Below, one piece after another: positions 9,691 through 19,288 of a stretch of 58,883 nt of DNA; within the stretch, counting starts at the first letter, position 1; every line of letters begins with the position of its first letter. Where the stretch lies: positions 1 through 58,883 of the forward strand of contig CACGVZ010000008.1 of assembly GCA_902576415.1 (NCBI GenBank). Direction: 5' to 3'. Under the pieces are notes generated by a model that had not been told where the DNA came from, did no database searches, and saw only the letters and a program-made list of their open reading frames with translations. The position numbers were made by a program, and so were the translations under genes. This stretch comes from an uncultured Prochlorococcus sp. GTDB lineage: Bacteria; Cyanobacteriota; Cyanobacteriia; PCC-6307; Cyanobiaceae.

Positions 9691-11319
9691 TCAAAGTTTT
9701 TTATGACTTTGAGTTTTTTCTAAAAAATATTCGTAATTACCATCATATGGAAATAACTTTGAATCTTTAATTTCGATAATTTTATTTGCAACCTTTGAAA
9801 TAAAATACCGATCATGAGAAATGATTAATAAAGAACCTTTATAATTTTTAATTGCTAGTTCTAAGTTTTCCTTAGATTGTAGATCCAAATGATTAGTTGG
9901 CTCATCCAAAAGTAGAAAATTACTAGGATTAATAATCATTAGCGCCAATGCTAATCTTGCCTTTTCTCCACCACTGAGTTGTTTAATATATTTAAAAACA
10001 GTTTCATTTTGAAAGCCAAAACCTCCTAAAAATGTTCTTACTTTTTTTTGAGACCATTCTGGAGACTTATCACATATTAAATCAATAACCCTTTCATCAA
10101 GTGAAAGTGCTTCAGCTTGATTCTGTTCATAATAGCTAGTAATTATGTTATGTTTACCAAGATTAATTTCTCCAATTTCAGGAGATATTTTTTTCATTAT
10201 AATTTTAAGCAATGTAGATTTACCACAGCCATTAGGTCCCAATATTGCGATTTTTTCCCCCGAAGAAATCTTTAAATTAACATCTAAAAAAAGAATTTTA
10301 TCCTCAAAACTATGAGACAAATTTTTTATATTTAGAACTAATTTTCCTGAGCGAGGGCAATCTGGAAAATTAAAAACAGGACTTTTTGATTTTGTTATGG
10401 GAGCTTCAATTTTAGAAATCTTGTTTAATTGTTTTTCTCTACTTTTTGCTTGAGAACTTCTTGTTGCACTAGCTCTAAATCTATCTATATACCTTTTTTG
10501 TAACTCAATTTCTTTTTGTTGTAATTGATATGCCTTATTTTGTGATTCTTCATTTAAAGATTTCTGTTCGACAAAAAAAGAATAATTCCCATTATATATT
10601 TCAGATGTTCCTCTATCTACAAAAATTATTTTTTTACATAACTTATCCAAGAAATATCTATCATGACTAATTATAATAACTGCAATTTTAAGCGACGATA
10701 GATATTCTTCCAGCCAAAAAATAGTATCTAAATCTAGATGATTTGTTGGTTCATCCAGCAAAAGTAAATCGGGTTTTTGTAAGATTATCTTTCCAAGTGC
10801 AACTTTCATCTGCCAACCACCTGAAAACTTGCCAACTAATTTATCAGCATCTTCTATAGAAAAGCCTAATTTTGGTAATAATTTTTCTACATCAGATTGC
10901 ATTTTATAACCACCTAAAGCTTCAAATTTTGCTTGATATTTTGCAAGTTGATTTACAAATATTTCAAGTTCATCTGAATGTTTTTTTGTATCCAATAATT
11001 TCATTTTTTTTTCAATTTCTAAAAGCTTGATGGCAACAATTTGTATATCTTTAAAAGAACTCTCTAGTTCCTGTCTCACTGAAACATTCAAATTACAATC
11101 AAACTCCTGCTTTAAATGGGCAATTTTAGGATTTCCCTCTTTGATGATCGTTCCACTTGTTTGCTCTTCCTCTCCAATTAAAATCTTAAATTGGGTTGAT
11201 TTACCTGCACCATTAGAACCAACTAAACCAACTTTTTCTCCTTTCTTAATCTCCCAATTAATATTTTTTAAAACAACATCTGTAGAATATATCTTGCTTA
11301 CACCTTCAAATCTAATCAC
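9691..11319 (-). CDS. ABC-F family ATPase (ribosome-associated type)
   Basis: A 542-residue soluble protein with two ABC domains and no membrane domain, as in the ABC-F family (Uup/EttA/YheS) that acts on ribosomes. The first domain has Walker A GSNGAGKST (about residues 37-45), signature FSGGWQ and Walker B LLLLDEPTNHLDLD. The second has [20 protein letters not shown] and LLLDEPTNHLDLQS. A charged linker of about 80 residues between them is the P-site tRNA interaction motif region. The subfamily cannot be fixed by eye. Confidence 0.93.
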   Translation of the reverse strand: MIRFEGVSKIYSTDVVLKNINWEIKKGEKVGLVGSNGAGKSTQFKILIGEEEQTSGTIIKEGNPKIAHLKQEFDCNLNVSVRQELESSFKDIQIVAIKLLEIEKKMKLLDTKKHSDELEIFVNQLAKYQAKFEALGGYKMQSDVEKLLPKLGFSIEDADKLVGKFSGGWQMKVALGKIILQKPDLLLLDEPTNHLDLDTIFWLEEYLSSLKIAVIIISHDRYFLDKLCKKIIFVDRGTSEIYNGNYSFFVEQKSLNEESQNKAYQLQQKEIELQKRYIDRFRASATRSSQAKSREKQLNKISKIEAPITKSKSPVFNFPDCPRSGKLVLNIKNLSHSFEDKILFLDVNLKISSGEKIAILGPNGCGKSTLLKIIMKKISPEIGEINLGKHNIITSYYEQNQAEALSLDERVIDLICDKSPEWSQKKVRTFLGGFGFQNETVFKYIKQLSGGEKARLALALMIINPSNFLLLDEPTNHLDLQSKENLELAIKNYKGSLLIISHDRYFISKVANKIIEIKDSKLFPYDGNYEYFLEKTQSHKKL

Positions 11320-11390
11320 TGTTTTAAAAAAGAATTTACAAAATCTGTGGCTTATTTACTAAAAAATATTTTGTGGAATAAAATCAAATT

Positions 11391-11567
11391 ATGAAAAGAA
11401 TAGAACAAATTGTAGTGATTTTCATAGCTGCAGCTCTTGCAATTCCAAGCTACTGGTTTTTTTGGACTTTAGCTGGTGGAGGCGGCTACAACAAAAGAAT
11501 AAAACCTATTCCTGATTCAAATAATAATTATTCGAAACCTTTTCCTAAAGACCTCCTCGAGCCTTGA
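11391..11567 (+). CDS. Small single-pass membrane protein (58 aa)
   Basis: ATG 11391 to TGA 11565-11567. One transmembrane helix (VVIFIAAALAIPSYWFFWTL) is followed by a glycine cluster and a polar, proline-rich tail. Its last 23 bases overlap the 3' end of the convergent Nif11-like gene. The size and topology resemble small photosynthetic or assembly subunits, but I recognise no named family. Confidence 0.6.
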   Translation: MKRIEQIVVIFIAAALAIPSYWFFWTLAGGGGYNKRIKPIPDSNNNYSKPFPKDLLEP

Positions 11568-11775
11568 TTAACCACATTTTAGTTGCCTCATCATCAATAG
11601 TACTCAAATATTCAATAACCTCGTCTTTAGTCACAGAAATATTTAACTCGTTACCAATATCGCATATTTTATCCAAAGCTTTTTTGGGATTGGTCAAGGC
11701 TGTCATAAACAAACTTTGTTTCTTTTTGGAATCGTTGGCTATCAACTTATAGAGCTTTTCAGCATTACTGGACAT
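11545..11775 (-). CDS. Nif11-like small protein
   Basis: A 76-residue helical protein whose layout (short N-terminus, F.....NP.KAL..I, then G..LNISVTKDEVIEYL) resembles the Nif11/N11P leader domain family. It ends in ARGGL, so a Gly-Gly pair sits at the very C-terminus, but no core peptide follows. In other bacteria such domains serve as leaders for modified peptides. Many stand-alone cyanobacterial members have no known role. No lanthionine synthetase or other maturase is nearby. Confidence 0.55.
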   Translation of the reverse strand: MSSNAEKLYKLIANDSKKKQSLFMTALTNPKKALDKICDIGNELNISVTKDEVIEYLSTIDDEATKMWLIKARGGL

Positions 11776-11809
11776 GTTTTTAAAATCTCTTTATAAATAG
11801 ATTATTACT

Positions 11810-12148
11810 TCAAGCTACATTTTGTTCATTATATTTATTAATAGATAAATCATTATCCGCATCTTCTATTTCTTTAGCTGAGGCATCTGCCATGCTTCTT
11901 GCGTCTAAACATAAAACTTTTCTTAGTTTCGCAAAGTTAGCTGCGTGAGATTTTCTACCATCTTTTTGAGCATAGTACTCAGACTGCTGAAGAATATGAT
12001 GAAGATGAGTTAATAAATATGGACTAATTACAGCTGATACCAAAACATCACTATTTTCATTATCTTGAGAATCAGAATTAATTAATCTTTTTTTCTTTTT
12101 ATCAATTATCGACCTTTTAGGCGAATCAAGTTTTCTTGAATTTTTCAT
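11810..12148 (-). CDS. Conserved hypothetical protein (112 aa)
   Basis: I start this gene at the ATG at 12148 rather than further upstream, because the upstream extension is rich in cysteine and serine and lacks a leader. The protein has a basic N-terminus, then a helical core (YYAQKDGRKSHAANFAKLRK) and an acidic tail. No family is recognised. It diverges from the ribbon-helix-helix gene across about 120 bp, a layout often seen for a regulator and its target, though this is only suggestive. Confidence 0.6.
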   Translation of the reverse strand: MKNSRKLDSPKRSIIDKKKKRLINSDSQDNENSDVLVSAVISPYLLTHLHHILQQSEYYAQKDGRKSHAANFAKLRKVLCLDARSMADASAKEIEDADNDLSINKYNEQNVA

Positions 12149-12266
12149 AGGACAATTAAAACAATTAATTGATACGGAGATATACTTCCTTACTAATAAT
12201 ATACACAAAGATAGTATCCTTGACTAACTGTGTATACTTATAAGTAACAGTTATCAACTTTGACTC

Positions 12267-12557
12267 ATGGCTACCCGTCAAAACTCAACAAATGGGAAGC
12301 CTAAATCCCCTAGAATTCAAGTAGTTTTACCTGAATTAATATGTGAACAGCTGACTATTTTAGCTAGCAACGAATCTAGGACCGTTAGCAATATGGCAAA
12401 AGTGTTAATACAGGAGGGTATAAAAAAATACTTCGATAAAGAGAGTAAATCTTTTGTTTCAGAAAAAAATTCAAATACCGAGAAATTTAGAGACGAACTT
12501 GAGAAACAAAGTGTCAGAAGATTAAAAAAGAGCGCCTCAAAGGATTCAATACTATAA
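12267..12557 (+). CDS. Ribbon-helix-helix (CopG-like) DNA-binding protein
   Basis: A 96-residue protein. Residues 14-55 match the ribbon-helix-helix fold: a beta strand (RIQVVLPELICEQL) then two helices with SNESRTVSNMAKVLIQEGI. Such proteins bind DNA as dimers and often repress their own promoter. The basic tail RRLKKSASK is consistent with nucleic-acid binding. There is no adjacent toxin-like gene, so a toxin-antitoxin role is not supported. Confidence 0.75.
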   Translation: MATRQNSTNGKPKSPRIQVVLPELICEQLTILASNESRTVSNMAKVLIQEGIKKYFDKESKSFVSEKNSNTEKFRDELEKQSVRRLKKSASKDSIL

Positions 12558-12575
12558 AAAATCTGATTAAAAAAA

Positions 12576-13280
12576 TTAGTTTTGAGGCAATTTTTGTAAA
12601 TCTACAGTTTTTCCCATAACTACCAAAATATTTCCCCTTTCCAAAATATATTTTGCCGGTGGATTTACTGTTAGCTCTTCAGCAGGTCCTGCTGCAAGAA
12701 CATTTACTAAATAATTTTTCCTCAAATTCAGATCTCTTAAAGATCTTCCAATAAATTCCTCTGGAACAGTTATTTCATCTATACCAGTTTGATTATCTAG
12801 TTCTAACCTTTCAATTAAATTTGGTCTAACTAGTTCTAAACCTAATCTTTCTCCTTGCATTCTGGAAGGGAATACAACTTTATCTGCACCAACCCTCATT
12901 AACATTTTTTCATGCAAATCGCTCGTGGCTCTTGCTATTACTCTTTTAACTTTGCTACCCTCACTATCCTTAGCGATAAGTGTTGTAGTGATACTTGCTT
13001 CAATAGGTTCACTTATGCCTACTACAACAGTATTCATTTCGAGTATTCCAGATTCCTTCATAGACTCTTCATCAGTACAGTCTACGACTCTAGCTTCTAT
13101 AGAAGGTTCCAATTGTCTCAAATCATCAATAGCTTTTTCCGAATAATCTGCAGCCAAAACATCTGCACCATTACTAATAAGTTCTCTACAAACAGCGGTT
13201 CCGAATCTTCCAACACCAACAACTGCAAAAGTTAGGGCTTCTTTTTCTCTCTTTTGAGACCACTGCCACCAATCAGCCAT
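12576..13280 (-). CDS. ktrA: KtrA/TrkA-type K+ uptake regulatory subunit
   Basis: A 234-residue cytoplasmic RCK protein. An N-terminal Rossmann NAD-binding domain with VVGVGRFGTAV (about residues 20-30) is followed by a TrkA-C domain (about 150-234). It gates the membrane subunit KtrB in response to nucleotides. It is the last gene of a three-gene minus-strand operon, 18 bp downstream of ktrB. In cyanobacteria the Ktr system is Na+-dependent and important for osmotic adaptation; that is family knowledge, not shown here. Confidence 0.88.
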   Translation of the reverse strand: MADWWQWSQKREKEALTFAVVGVGRFGTAVCRELISNGADVLAADYSEKAIDDLRQLEPSIEARVVDCTDEESMKESGILEMNTVVVGISEPIEASITTTLIAKDSEGSKVKRVIARATSDLHEKMLMRVGADKVVFPSRMQGERLGLELVRPNLIERLELDNQTGIDEITVPEEFIGRSLRDLNLRKNYLVNVLAAGPAEELTVNPPAKYILERGNILVVMGKTVDLQKLPQN

Positions 13281-13298
13281 AATAAAACTCAGTCAATC

Positions 13299-14702
13299 CT
13301 AAACATAAAGATCAGCCCTAGGATAGCCAATTCTCTTTTGTCTATCTATTCTACTCTTATAAAGAGCCTGCCAAAGTGCACTCAATAGCAAAAGAATACC
13401 AAGTCTGCCCACAAACATTCCAACAATAAGAATAAATTGGCCGAAATGATTTAATTTTGCAGTTAAACCAATATCAAAACCAACTGTTGCAAATGCAGAT
13501 ATGCAAGTAAACAAGATTTCTAGGAATGTGAAAGATTCTTTTTTAATAAACGTATTAGTTGTACTTAGTAGCATTGCCATTAAAAGAACGAAAAGCAAAG
13601 ATCCCACTGTAATACCAACTGCCTTTAAGATGACTTTATCTGAAATTAATCTATTGCTAATAATTACATCTTTCTGGCCTCTCAAAGTTGATCTAGTTGC
13701 AGCCATTAAAGCAATAAATGTAGTTGTTTTAATACCTCCACCAGTACCTCCAGTACTTGCACCAATAAACATAAGAGTCATTAATAACAATAAACCTGTA
13801 TCTGAGATAGAGTTTAAGGAGATCGGATAATTTGTAAAGCCTGCAGTTCTTGCACTCACTGTTTCAAAAATTGATGATAATAACCTCTCAAACAAATTCA
13901 AATCATTAAAAAATTGACTACTTAGCAAAGATTCCGTGATAAACAATCCTAATGATCCGAATAAAATTAGAGAGAAACTTGTCCTGATAACTAGTCTGGA
14001 ATGAAGACTCAATTTTTTATAAGAAAGATTTTTTTTATTACTCCAAATATCATCAATAACCCGCCATCCGAGTCCACCCATGACAATGAGAAAAACAAAC
14101 ACAGTATTAACCAAAAAATTTGTTCTGTAGTCTTGCAGACTATTTGACCATAGAGAAAACCCTGCATTGTTATATGCAGATATACTGTGAAAAATCGAGG
14201 ACCAAAGTCTTTCCCAATTATTTTGAATATCTACGAATCCAAACGAATATAAAACAATGGCACCAAAGGATATGATACAAGTTGCAGTGATAGCAATGCT
14301 TTGAAAAGTTCGGCCAATTCCTCCAACTCCGAATTCATCAAGAGTTTTTCCTTTATCTAATCTAGTTCTTAGCTTTGTCCCTTTTACAACAAAACCTTGT
14401 AGAAATGTGGTAATTGCCATTAATCCTAGACCACCTGATAAAAGCATAAAAGCCAAGAAAACTTGACCAAAGAAATTCAAATCGGCACCAATATCTATAA
14501 TGGTTAAGCCAGTAACGGTTATTGCAGAGGTTGATGTAAAAAATGCCTCCCACAAACCAACCTTTGAAGATGAACATAAAGGGGAACTTAAAATTAAAGT
14601 TCCAAAAAAAATAATAACCAATCCTGTAACGATAGTAAATTGAGGTACAGATAGTTTTCTGTAAGCATCTTTCAACCTGTAAACTTTACTTGTGAATTTC
14701 AC
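13299..14702 (-). CDS. ktrB: KtrB/TrkH-type K+ (Na+-dependent) transporter
   Basis: A 467-residue membrane protein of the Trk/Ktr/HKT family, with four pore-loop repeats. Selectivity-filter-like glycines are visible in TSTSAITVTGLTIID, HSISAYNNAGFSLW, ETVSARTAGFTNYP and TCISAFATVGFDIG. Loops of this kind, one per repeat, are the hallmark of the family. It sits between the SLC13-type transporter (5 bp gap) and ktrA (18 bp gap), which argues for one transcript. Confidence 0.92.
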   Translation of the reverse strand: MKFTSKVYRLKDAYRKLSVPQFTIVTGLVIIFFGTLILSSPLCSSSKVGLWEAFFTSTSAITVTGLTIIDIGADLNFFGQVFLAFMLLSGGLGLMAITTFLQGFVVKGTKLRTRLDKGKTLDEFGVGGIGRTFQSIAITATCIISFGAIVLYSFGFVDIQNNWERLWSSIFHSISAYNNAGFSLWSNSLQDYRTNFLVNTVFVFLIVMGGLGWRVIDDIWSNKKNLSYKKLSLHSRLVIRTSFSLILFGSLGLFITESLLSSQFFNDLNLFERLLSSIFETVSARTAGFTNYPISLNSISDTGLLLLMTLMFIGASTGGTGGGIKTTTFIALMAATRSTLRGQKDVIISNRLISDKVILKAVGITVGSLLFVLLMAMLLSTTNTFIKKESFTFLEILFTCISAFATVGFDIGLTAKLNHFGQFILIVGMFVGRLGILLLLSALWQALYKSRIDRQKRIGYPRADLYV

Positions 14703-14707
14703 TTTAT

Positions 14708-16516
14708 TTATCTGAAATTTAAAATTATCAATGCTGGCACTATAAATGACATTATAAGTGTTAATCCAGCTCCATATTTTGCGATATCAAAAAATCTATA
14801 TCTTCCAGGACCATAAACCATTAAATTTGTTTGATAACCCATTGGAGTTAAGAAAGATTGACTTGCTCCAAATAAAACAAGCATTATTAAAGCACTGGGT
14901 GAAATCCCTAAAACGTTTGAAAATTCAATAGCAACAGGCAAAATCAAAGCAACCGAAGCAGCATTACTTATAAATTGGGTAAGGATAACAGTCGATACAA
15001 AAATTACCACTAGTGAAAAATATAAAGGCAACCCATCAAGAGCAAAATTAAGATTGTATGCAATTAAATCTGCTAATCCTGTTACCTGCATAGCGACACT
15101 AAAGCAAGATAAGGATCCCAGCAATAAAATTACGTCCAATCTAATAGATTTTTGTATTTCTGCAGGTCTTAAACATCCAAAAGCAACCATTGCAATCACT
15201 GCCAAAAGAACTGAACCTACCAATGGAATATTAGTAACCGAAGGCAAAACCACCATTCCTATTGCAATTGCAATCGAGATAGGTTTTTTTATCAAGACAG
15301 GTAAATCATCTTCAAATTGATCTAAAATAAGCAAATCATTACTAGCCTGTAAACCTCTTATTGAATCTAACGGCGCTTGTAATAATAAAACATCCCCTGC
15401 TCTTAAAACAGCTTGGCCTAATCTCTCCTGAACAGTTTGTTGGCCTCTTCTCAGTGCCAAAACTGTTGCATTATGACGTTGCCTGAATCTTAATTCTCTC
15501 AAACTTGCACCAGCTAAAGTAGAGCCTGCTGGTAATAAAGCTTCAAAAGTTTTAGTACCTTCATCATCTGAGAAAACATTGGCTGCATCGAAAGATGTTT
15601 TATTTTCTCCTAACAGAATGGTATGTTCCTGCTGCAGCCTAAATAAGTCTGCTCTTGTAACGCGTATTATTAATCTATCATCCGGTTCAATCTTTCTATC
15701 TGCCAAAGGAGGAAGAATAACTTTTCCATTTCGTTGCAATTCCAGAACATCAACGTCAAATCTTCTTTGTAATCTACTATTTCTGACAGATTGTCCAACT
15801 AATTCTGAAGTAGAAGGAATAGTAACTTCAGTAAAGTATGAGTTCATATCGCCATTTTTAATAAACTCCTTATCTCTCCCTCTATCTGGCAAAAGCATGT
15901 CAGAAACAAGAATCATATAGGTTGTACCTATAAGCCACACAGGAATTCCAATTGAAGTCAAACTAAATAATTCCAAAGCTCCATAACCTAATTGTTGACT
16001 AATATCACTTACAAGAAGATTTACTGAGCTACCTAATAATGTCAGAGTTCCACCTAATAAAGTAGCAAAAGAGAGAGGTAATAAAACTTTTGATGGTGAT
16101 ATGTTTCTTCGCTCGCACCAACCTTCAATCAAAGGCAATAAAGATGCTACTACTGGCGTATTAGGGACAATTCCAGATATTGGAGCAATCAAAAAAGCGA
16201 TTAAAGAAATTAATTTCCTTGGCGTTCTAATACTTTCAGAAGAAATCAATTCTCTTACTCTATCTAAAGCACCACTTTTGAATAATGCAGAGGAAACTGC
16301 AAATAAACCCATAAGGGTGATTAATGAAGGGCTACCAAATCCAGCTAAAGCTTTTTCAGGAGAAAGAACCCCTGTAGCTATAAATATTCCAACACATAAC
16401 AAACCAGTCAATTCTGGCGCAATAGTATTTTTGATAAACAAAATTATTGACATTATTAAAACAACTACCGTAATTAACGCATCAAAATTATTACTAACTA
16501 CTGAAATTAGATTCAT
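14708..16516 (-). CDS. SLC13/DASS-type transporter with two TrkA-C domains
   Basis: A 602-residue membrane protein of the divalent anion/Na+ symporter (CitM/ArsB-like) superfamily. About five N-terminal and six C-terminal membrane segments are separated by a cytoplasmic region, about residues 220-390. This region holds two RCK_C (TrkA-C) domains, seen as paired SELVGQSVRNSRLQRRFDVD and STLAGASLRELRFRQRHNAT repeats. Homologues are annotated as sulfate or sodium/sulfate transporters; the substrate is not provable here. It is first in the operon with ktrB and ktrA. The nearby cysH would fit a sulfate role, but this is an inference. Confidence 0.85.
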   Translation of the reverse strand: MNLISVVSNNFDALITVVVLIMSIILFIKNTIAPELTGLLCVGIFIATGVLSPEKALAGFGSPSLITLMGLFAVSSALFKSGALDRVRELISSESIRTPRKLISLIAFLIAPISGIVPNTPVVASLLPLIEGWCERRNISPSKVLLPLSFATLLGGTLTLLGSSVNLLVSDISQQLGYGALELFSLTSIGIPVWLIGTTYMILVSDMLLPDRGRDKEFIKNGDMNSYFTEVTIPSTSELVGQSVRNSRLQRRFDVDVLELQRNGKVILPPLADRKIEPDDRLIIRVTRADLFRLQQEHTILLGENKTSFDAANVFSDDEGTKTFEALLPAGSTLAGASLRELRFRQRHNATVLALRRGQQTVQERLGQAVLRAGDVLLLQAPLDSIRGLQASNDLLILDQFEDDLPVLIKKPISIAIAIGMVVLPSVTNIPLVGSVLLAVIAMVAFGCLRPAEIQKSIRLDVILLLGSLSCFSVAMQVTGLADLIAYNLNFALDGLPLYFSLVVIFVSTVILTQFISNAASVALILPVAIEFSNVLGISPSALIMLVLFGASQSFLTPMGYQTNLMVYGPGRYRFFDIAKYGAGLTLIMSFIVPALIILNFR

Positions 16517-16565
16517 ATTAAACTTATTTAACTCAATATAACCAAAAACAATATTTCAAAAAAGT

Positions 16566-17759
16566 TTAATTGGAATTATCTTTTTTAAGAAACTTTTTAA
16601 AAATAGATTTTTTTTGAAATATCCATGAAGATGCAGATTTTAAGCTTTCCGTAATATCAGGCAACTTAGAAGCATATATAAGTCTTCTTGCTTCAAAAGC
16701 CAATTTCCCAGATAAAGTAACCCCAAGCCCAGAAATCGAAGCTTCGCCTATACCTAAGCTAATCATTTCACCATTATCTTGAAATTCAAAGGGTAACGGG
16801 TCTTTTCCTTGAATTAAAAGTTCTAAGTTGTTAGCAAGATGGTTTCCTTCCTGCATAGCGACCTGAGCAGTTATTGGTAAATCCTCCATTCCTTTAATAA
16901 CAGAAATATCACCAATAGCAAAACAGTTTTTATAGTTTTCGATTTGCAAATTATTATTAACTAAAATTCGTCCAAATTTTTTTGTTATTTGATCGGTTTC
17001 TAAGTAAGACAAATTAGGTTTAACACCTGCAGTCCAAATAACAATATCTTTATCCAAGGAAGTTATTCCAACTTCACTAGAAATACTAATCTTAGTTTCT
17101 GAGACCTCTTTAACTGTGGAATTCAAAAGAACGGTGATTTTTCTTTTTTCTAATGCTTTCTCTGCTTGTTCTCTATTAAAAATTTTGTTTTTATTGAGGA
17201 TTTCGTTTGATTTTTCTATTACATTAATTTCAAATTGGTCTACAAATATATCTTTAATTTTGCATGCCAACTCGATGCCAGAGGGACCACCTCCAACTAT
17301 GAATAACTTTTTATGCAACGCAGTATCTTGTGATTTTTTTAAAAAAGAATTTAATTTATTTAGATCGTGAACATCATTAAAAAAATAACAATTTTCATCT
17401 ACACCTTTTATAAAAAAACTATTTGGAATAGATCCTGTACAGATTACAAGATACTGATAACTTAATTTTAAGTCGTCACTAAATTCAAGAATATTTTCTT
17501 TGAAGGAAATCTTGGTTAAACAATTTCTTAAAAAAGTTATACCCGCATCAGAAAAAATATTTGCAAATTTTGGGTTGGCTTCCCAACTTCTTATTTCTTT
17601 ACTTAAAACTTCATACATTAAAGGTTTAAATATAAAGTTAGTTTCAGAATCAACCACAAGAATCGGTAAAGAAGGATTAAGTTTCTTTAAATTTAAAGCA
17701 AATGTCATACCTGCAAAACCTGCTCCAACTATTACTATTGGTTTTTGTATTGATTTCAT
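16566..17759 (-). CDS. ndh: Type II NADH dehydrogenase (NDH-2) family
   Basis: A 397-residue monotopic flavoprotein that transfers electrons from NAD(P)H to quinones without proton pumping. An N-terminal FAD-binding IVGAGFAGMTFAL (residues 10-22) and a second NAD-binding LFIVGGGPSGIELA are visible. A C-terminal IWTAGVKPN and an FAD-contacting FAIGDIS motif follow. Sulfide:quinone oxidoreductases share this fold, but the cysteines needed for sulfide chemistry are not evident in equivalent positions. It diverges from cysH. Confidence 0.85.
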   Translation of the reverse strand: MKSIQKPIVIVGAGFAGMTFALNLKKLNPSLPILVVDSETNFIFKPLMYEVLSKEIRSWEANPKFANIFSDAGITFLRNCLTKISFKENILEFSDDLKLSYQYLVICTGSIPNSFFIKGVDENCYFFNDVHDLNKLNSFLKKSQDTALHKKLFIVGGGPSGIELACKIKDIFVDQFEINVIEKSNEILNKNKIFNREQAEKALEKRKITVLLNSTVKEVSETKISISSEVGITSLDKDIVIWTAGVKPNLSYLETDQITKKFGRILVNNNLQIENYKNCFAIGDISVIKGMEDLPITAQVAMQEGNHLANNLELLIQGKDPLPFEFQDNGEMISLGIGEASISGLGVTLSGKLAFEARRLIYASKLPDITESLKSASSWIFQKKSIFKKFLKKDNSN

Positions 17760-17854
17760 TTGAGAAATATTGTTATGCGTAAATGTATTATTAAACTATA
17801 CGAATAATTTTTAAATTGAGCGAAATAAAATTAAACTCATAACCAAACTGAAGA

Positions 17855-18577
17855 ATGATTGAAAAAATCCACAAAGATATTCAAACTAACTTGAGGAAAT
17901 ATAATCAAGAGATAGTAGATATGAAGCCTCAAGGAATGCTTCAATGGGGTTATGAAAAGTTTGATAATCAATTTGCGATTACAACAAGTTTTGGTATACA
18001 GTCATCAGTCCTTTTAGATATGGTCAGTAAATTATGTTTACAAAAAAAAATCAAAATATTTTGGATAGATACAGGTTACCTTCCTCCAGAAACATACCAT
18101 TACGCTGAAAAGCTTATTGATGATTTATCCTTAGAAGTTGAAGTTCTACAAAGTGAATTATCTCCAGCAAGAATGGAGGCCAAATACGGTAAACTTTGGG
18201 AAACAAATAAAGAGAGTGATTTAGATAAGTATCATGAATTGAGAAAAATAAAACCTTTAGAAAATGGTTTAGAAAAATATAATATTTTCTGCTGGGCAAG
18301 CGGTGTTAGATCAAGTCAAACAGAAAATAGAAACAAAATGAAATTCATAGACTTAATCCGTCAAAGACTCTCTTTAAGACCTTTACTAAATTGGACAAAC
18401 AAAGATATTTTTTATTATATGGAAGAGAATAATTTACCTGCCCATCCACTTTTTATCAAAGGTTATTCTTCTGTTGGAGATTGGCATTCAAGCAGTCCTG
18501 ATGGTATTAAAACAAAGGGTAGAGATACAAGATTTAGGGGGATTAAACAAGAATGTGGAATACACACTAATAATTAA
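17855..18577 (+). CDS. cysH: Phosphoadenylylsulfate (PAPS) reductase
   Basis: CysH reduces PAPS to sulfite with thioredoxin in assimilatory sulfate reduction. This 240-residue protein has the adenine-nucleotide hydrolase-like TTSFGIQSSVLLDMV (PP-loop) near residue 49, IFWIDTGYLPPETY, and the C-terminal KQECGIH tail whose cysteine is catalytic. The cysteine pairs that bind 4Fe-4S in APS reductases are absent, which favours PAPS as substrate. It is 15 bp upstream of coaX. Confidence 0.93.
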   Translation: MIEKIHKDIQTNLRKYNQEIVDMKPQGMLQWGYEKFDNQFAITTSFGIQSSVLLDMVSKLCLQKKIKIFWIDTGYLPPETYHYAEKLIDDLSLEVEVLQSELSPARMEAKYGKLWETNKESDLDKYHELRKIKPLENGLEKYNIFCWASGVRSSQTENRNKMKFIDLIRQRLSLRPLLNWTNKDIFYYMEENNLPAHPLFIKGYSSVGDWHSSSPDGIKTKGRDTRFRGIKQECGIHTNN

Positions 18578-18592
18578 ATTGATCATATAATA

Positions 18593-19288
18593 ATGGTCTC
18601 AGATATAAATTTTTTATTAGTAGGCAATAGTAGGCTGCATTGGGCAAAATATTCTAAAAATCAATCTAAATTCTTCCATACCAAAAAAGATCAAAAAGTT
18701 CCTGAAAATATAGACTTTGATCAATTAATTTGGGCTTCTGTTGGAAAACTACCAAATCTTTTGCTTAAAAAAGAAAATGAAATAAAAACTAAAGATATTC
18801 AGTTATCAAATCTTCCTGATTATTTTGGGGTTGATAGAGCTCTTGCCTGTATTGCCGCTTTAAAAAATATTGAAAACCCCTTCAAAAAAGATTTGCTAAT
18901 TGCAGATTTTGGGACAATATTATCAATAACAAAATTGAATTCAAATGGATCTATCATTGGAGGTCAACTTCTTCCAGGATTTCTAACACAATTAAAATCA
19001 ATGGAACAAAATACAAAAAATCTTAAAGTCCCCCAAAAATATGATATTCCGATCAAAGATTTTTTAATTAATACAGAAGAAGCAATCTTAAAAGGAGTTA
19101 TCAACTCTCTTACTGGCGTAATTAATAGTTTATTTAATCCCGAAAAGGATATTTTAATAATCTGCGGGGGAGACTCTCAATTACTCACAAAATCTCTAAA
19201 GATTCAAAAAGAAAATATTATAAATGCTCCTAATTTAGTTATGGAGGGGATGATTATTCACCACCTTTCCTTAAGAAAATTAGCTTAA
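18593..19288 (+). CDS. coaX: Type III pantothenate kinase
   Basis: CoaX phosphorylates pantothenate in the first step of CoA synthesis. This 231-residue protein has the ASKHA-fold features of type III enzymes: LVGNSRLHWA at the N-terminus, the pantothenate-site DRALACIAA and LLIADFGTILSITK in place of the usual DxGT motif. A glycine-rich GGQLLPGF and a C-terminal IICGGDSQLL follow. Its last nine bases overlap the convergent peroxiredoxin gene. coaE, the last CoA pathway enzyme, is at 55.1 kb. Confidence 0.88.
   Translation: MVSDINFLLVGNSRLHWAKYSKNQSKFFHTKKDQKVPENIDFDQLIWASVGKLPNLLLKKENEIKTKDIQLSNLPDYFGVDRALACIAALKNIENPFKKDLLIADFGTILSITKLNSNGSIIGGQLLPGFLTQLKSMEQNTKNLKVPQKYDIPIKDFLINTEEAILKGVINSLTGVINSLFNPEKDILIICGGDSQLLTKSLKIQKENIINAPNLVMEGMIIHHLSLRKLA

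Noticed and set aside
12267-12557. Ribbon-helix-helix protein as antitoxin
   Set aside because: No adjacent toxin-like gene on the same strand. The divergent neighbour does not resemble RelE, VapC or MazF.
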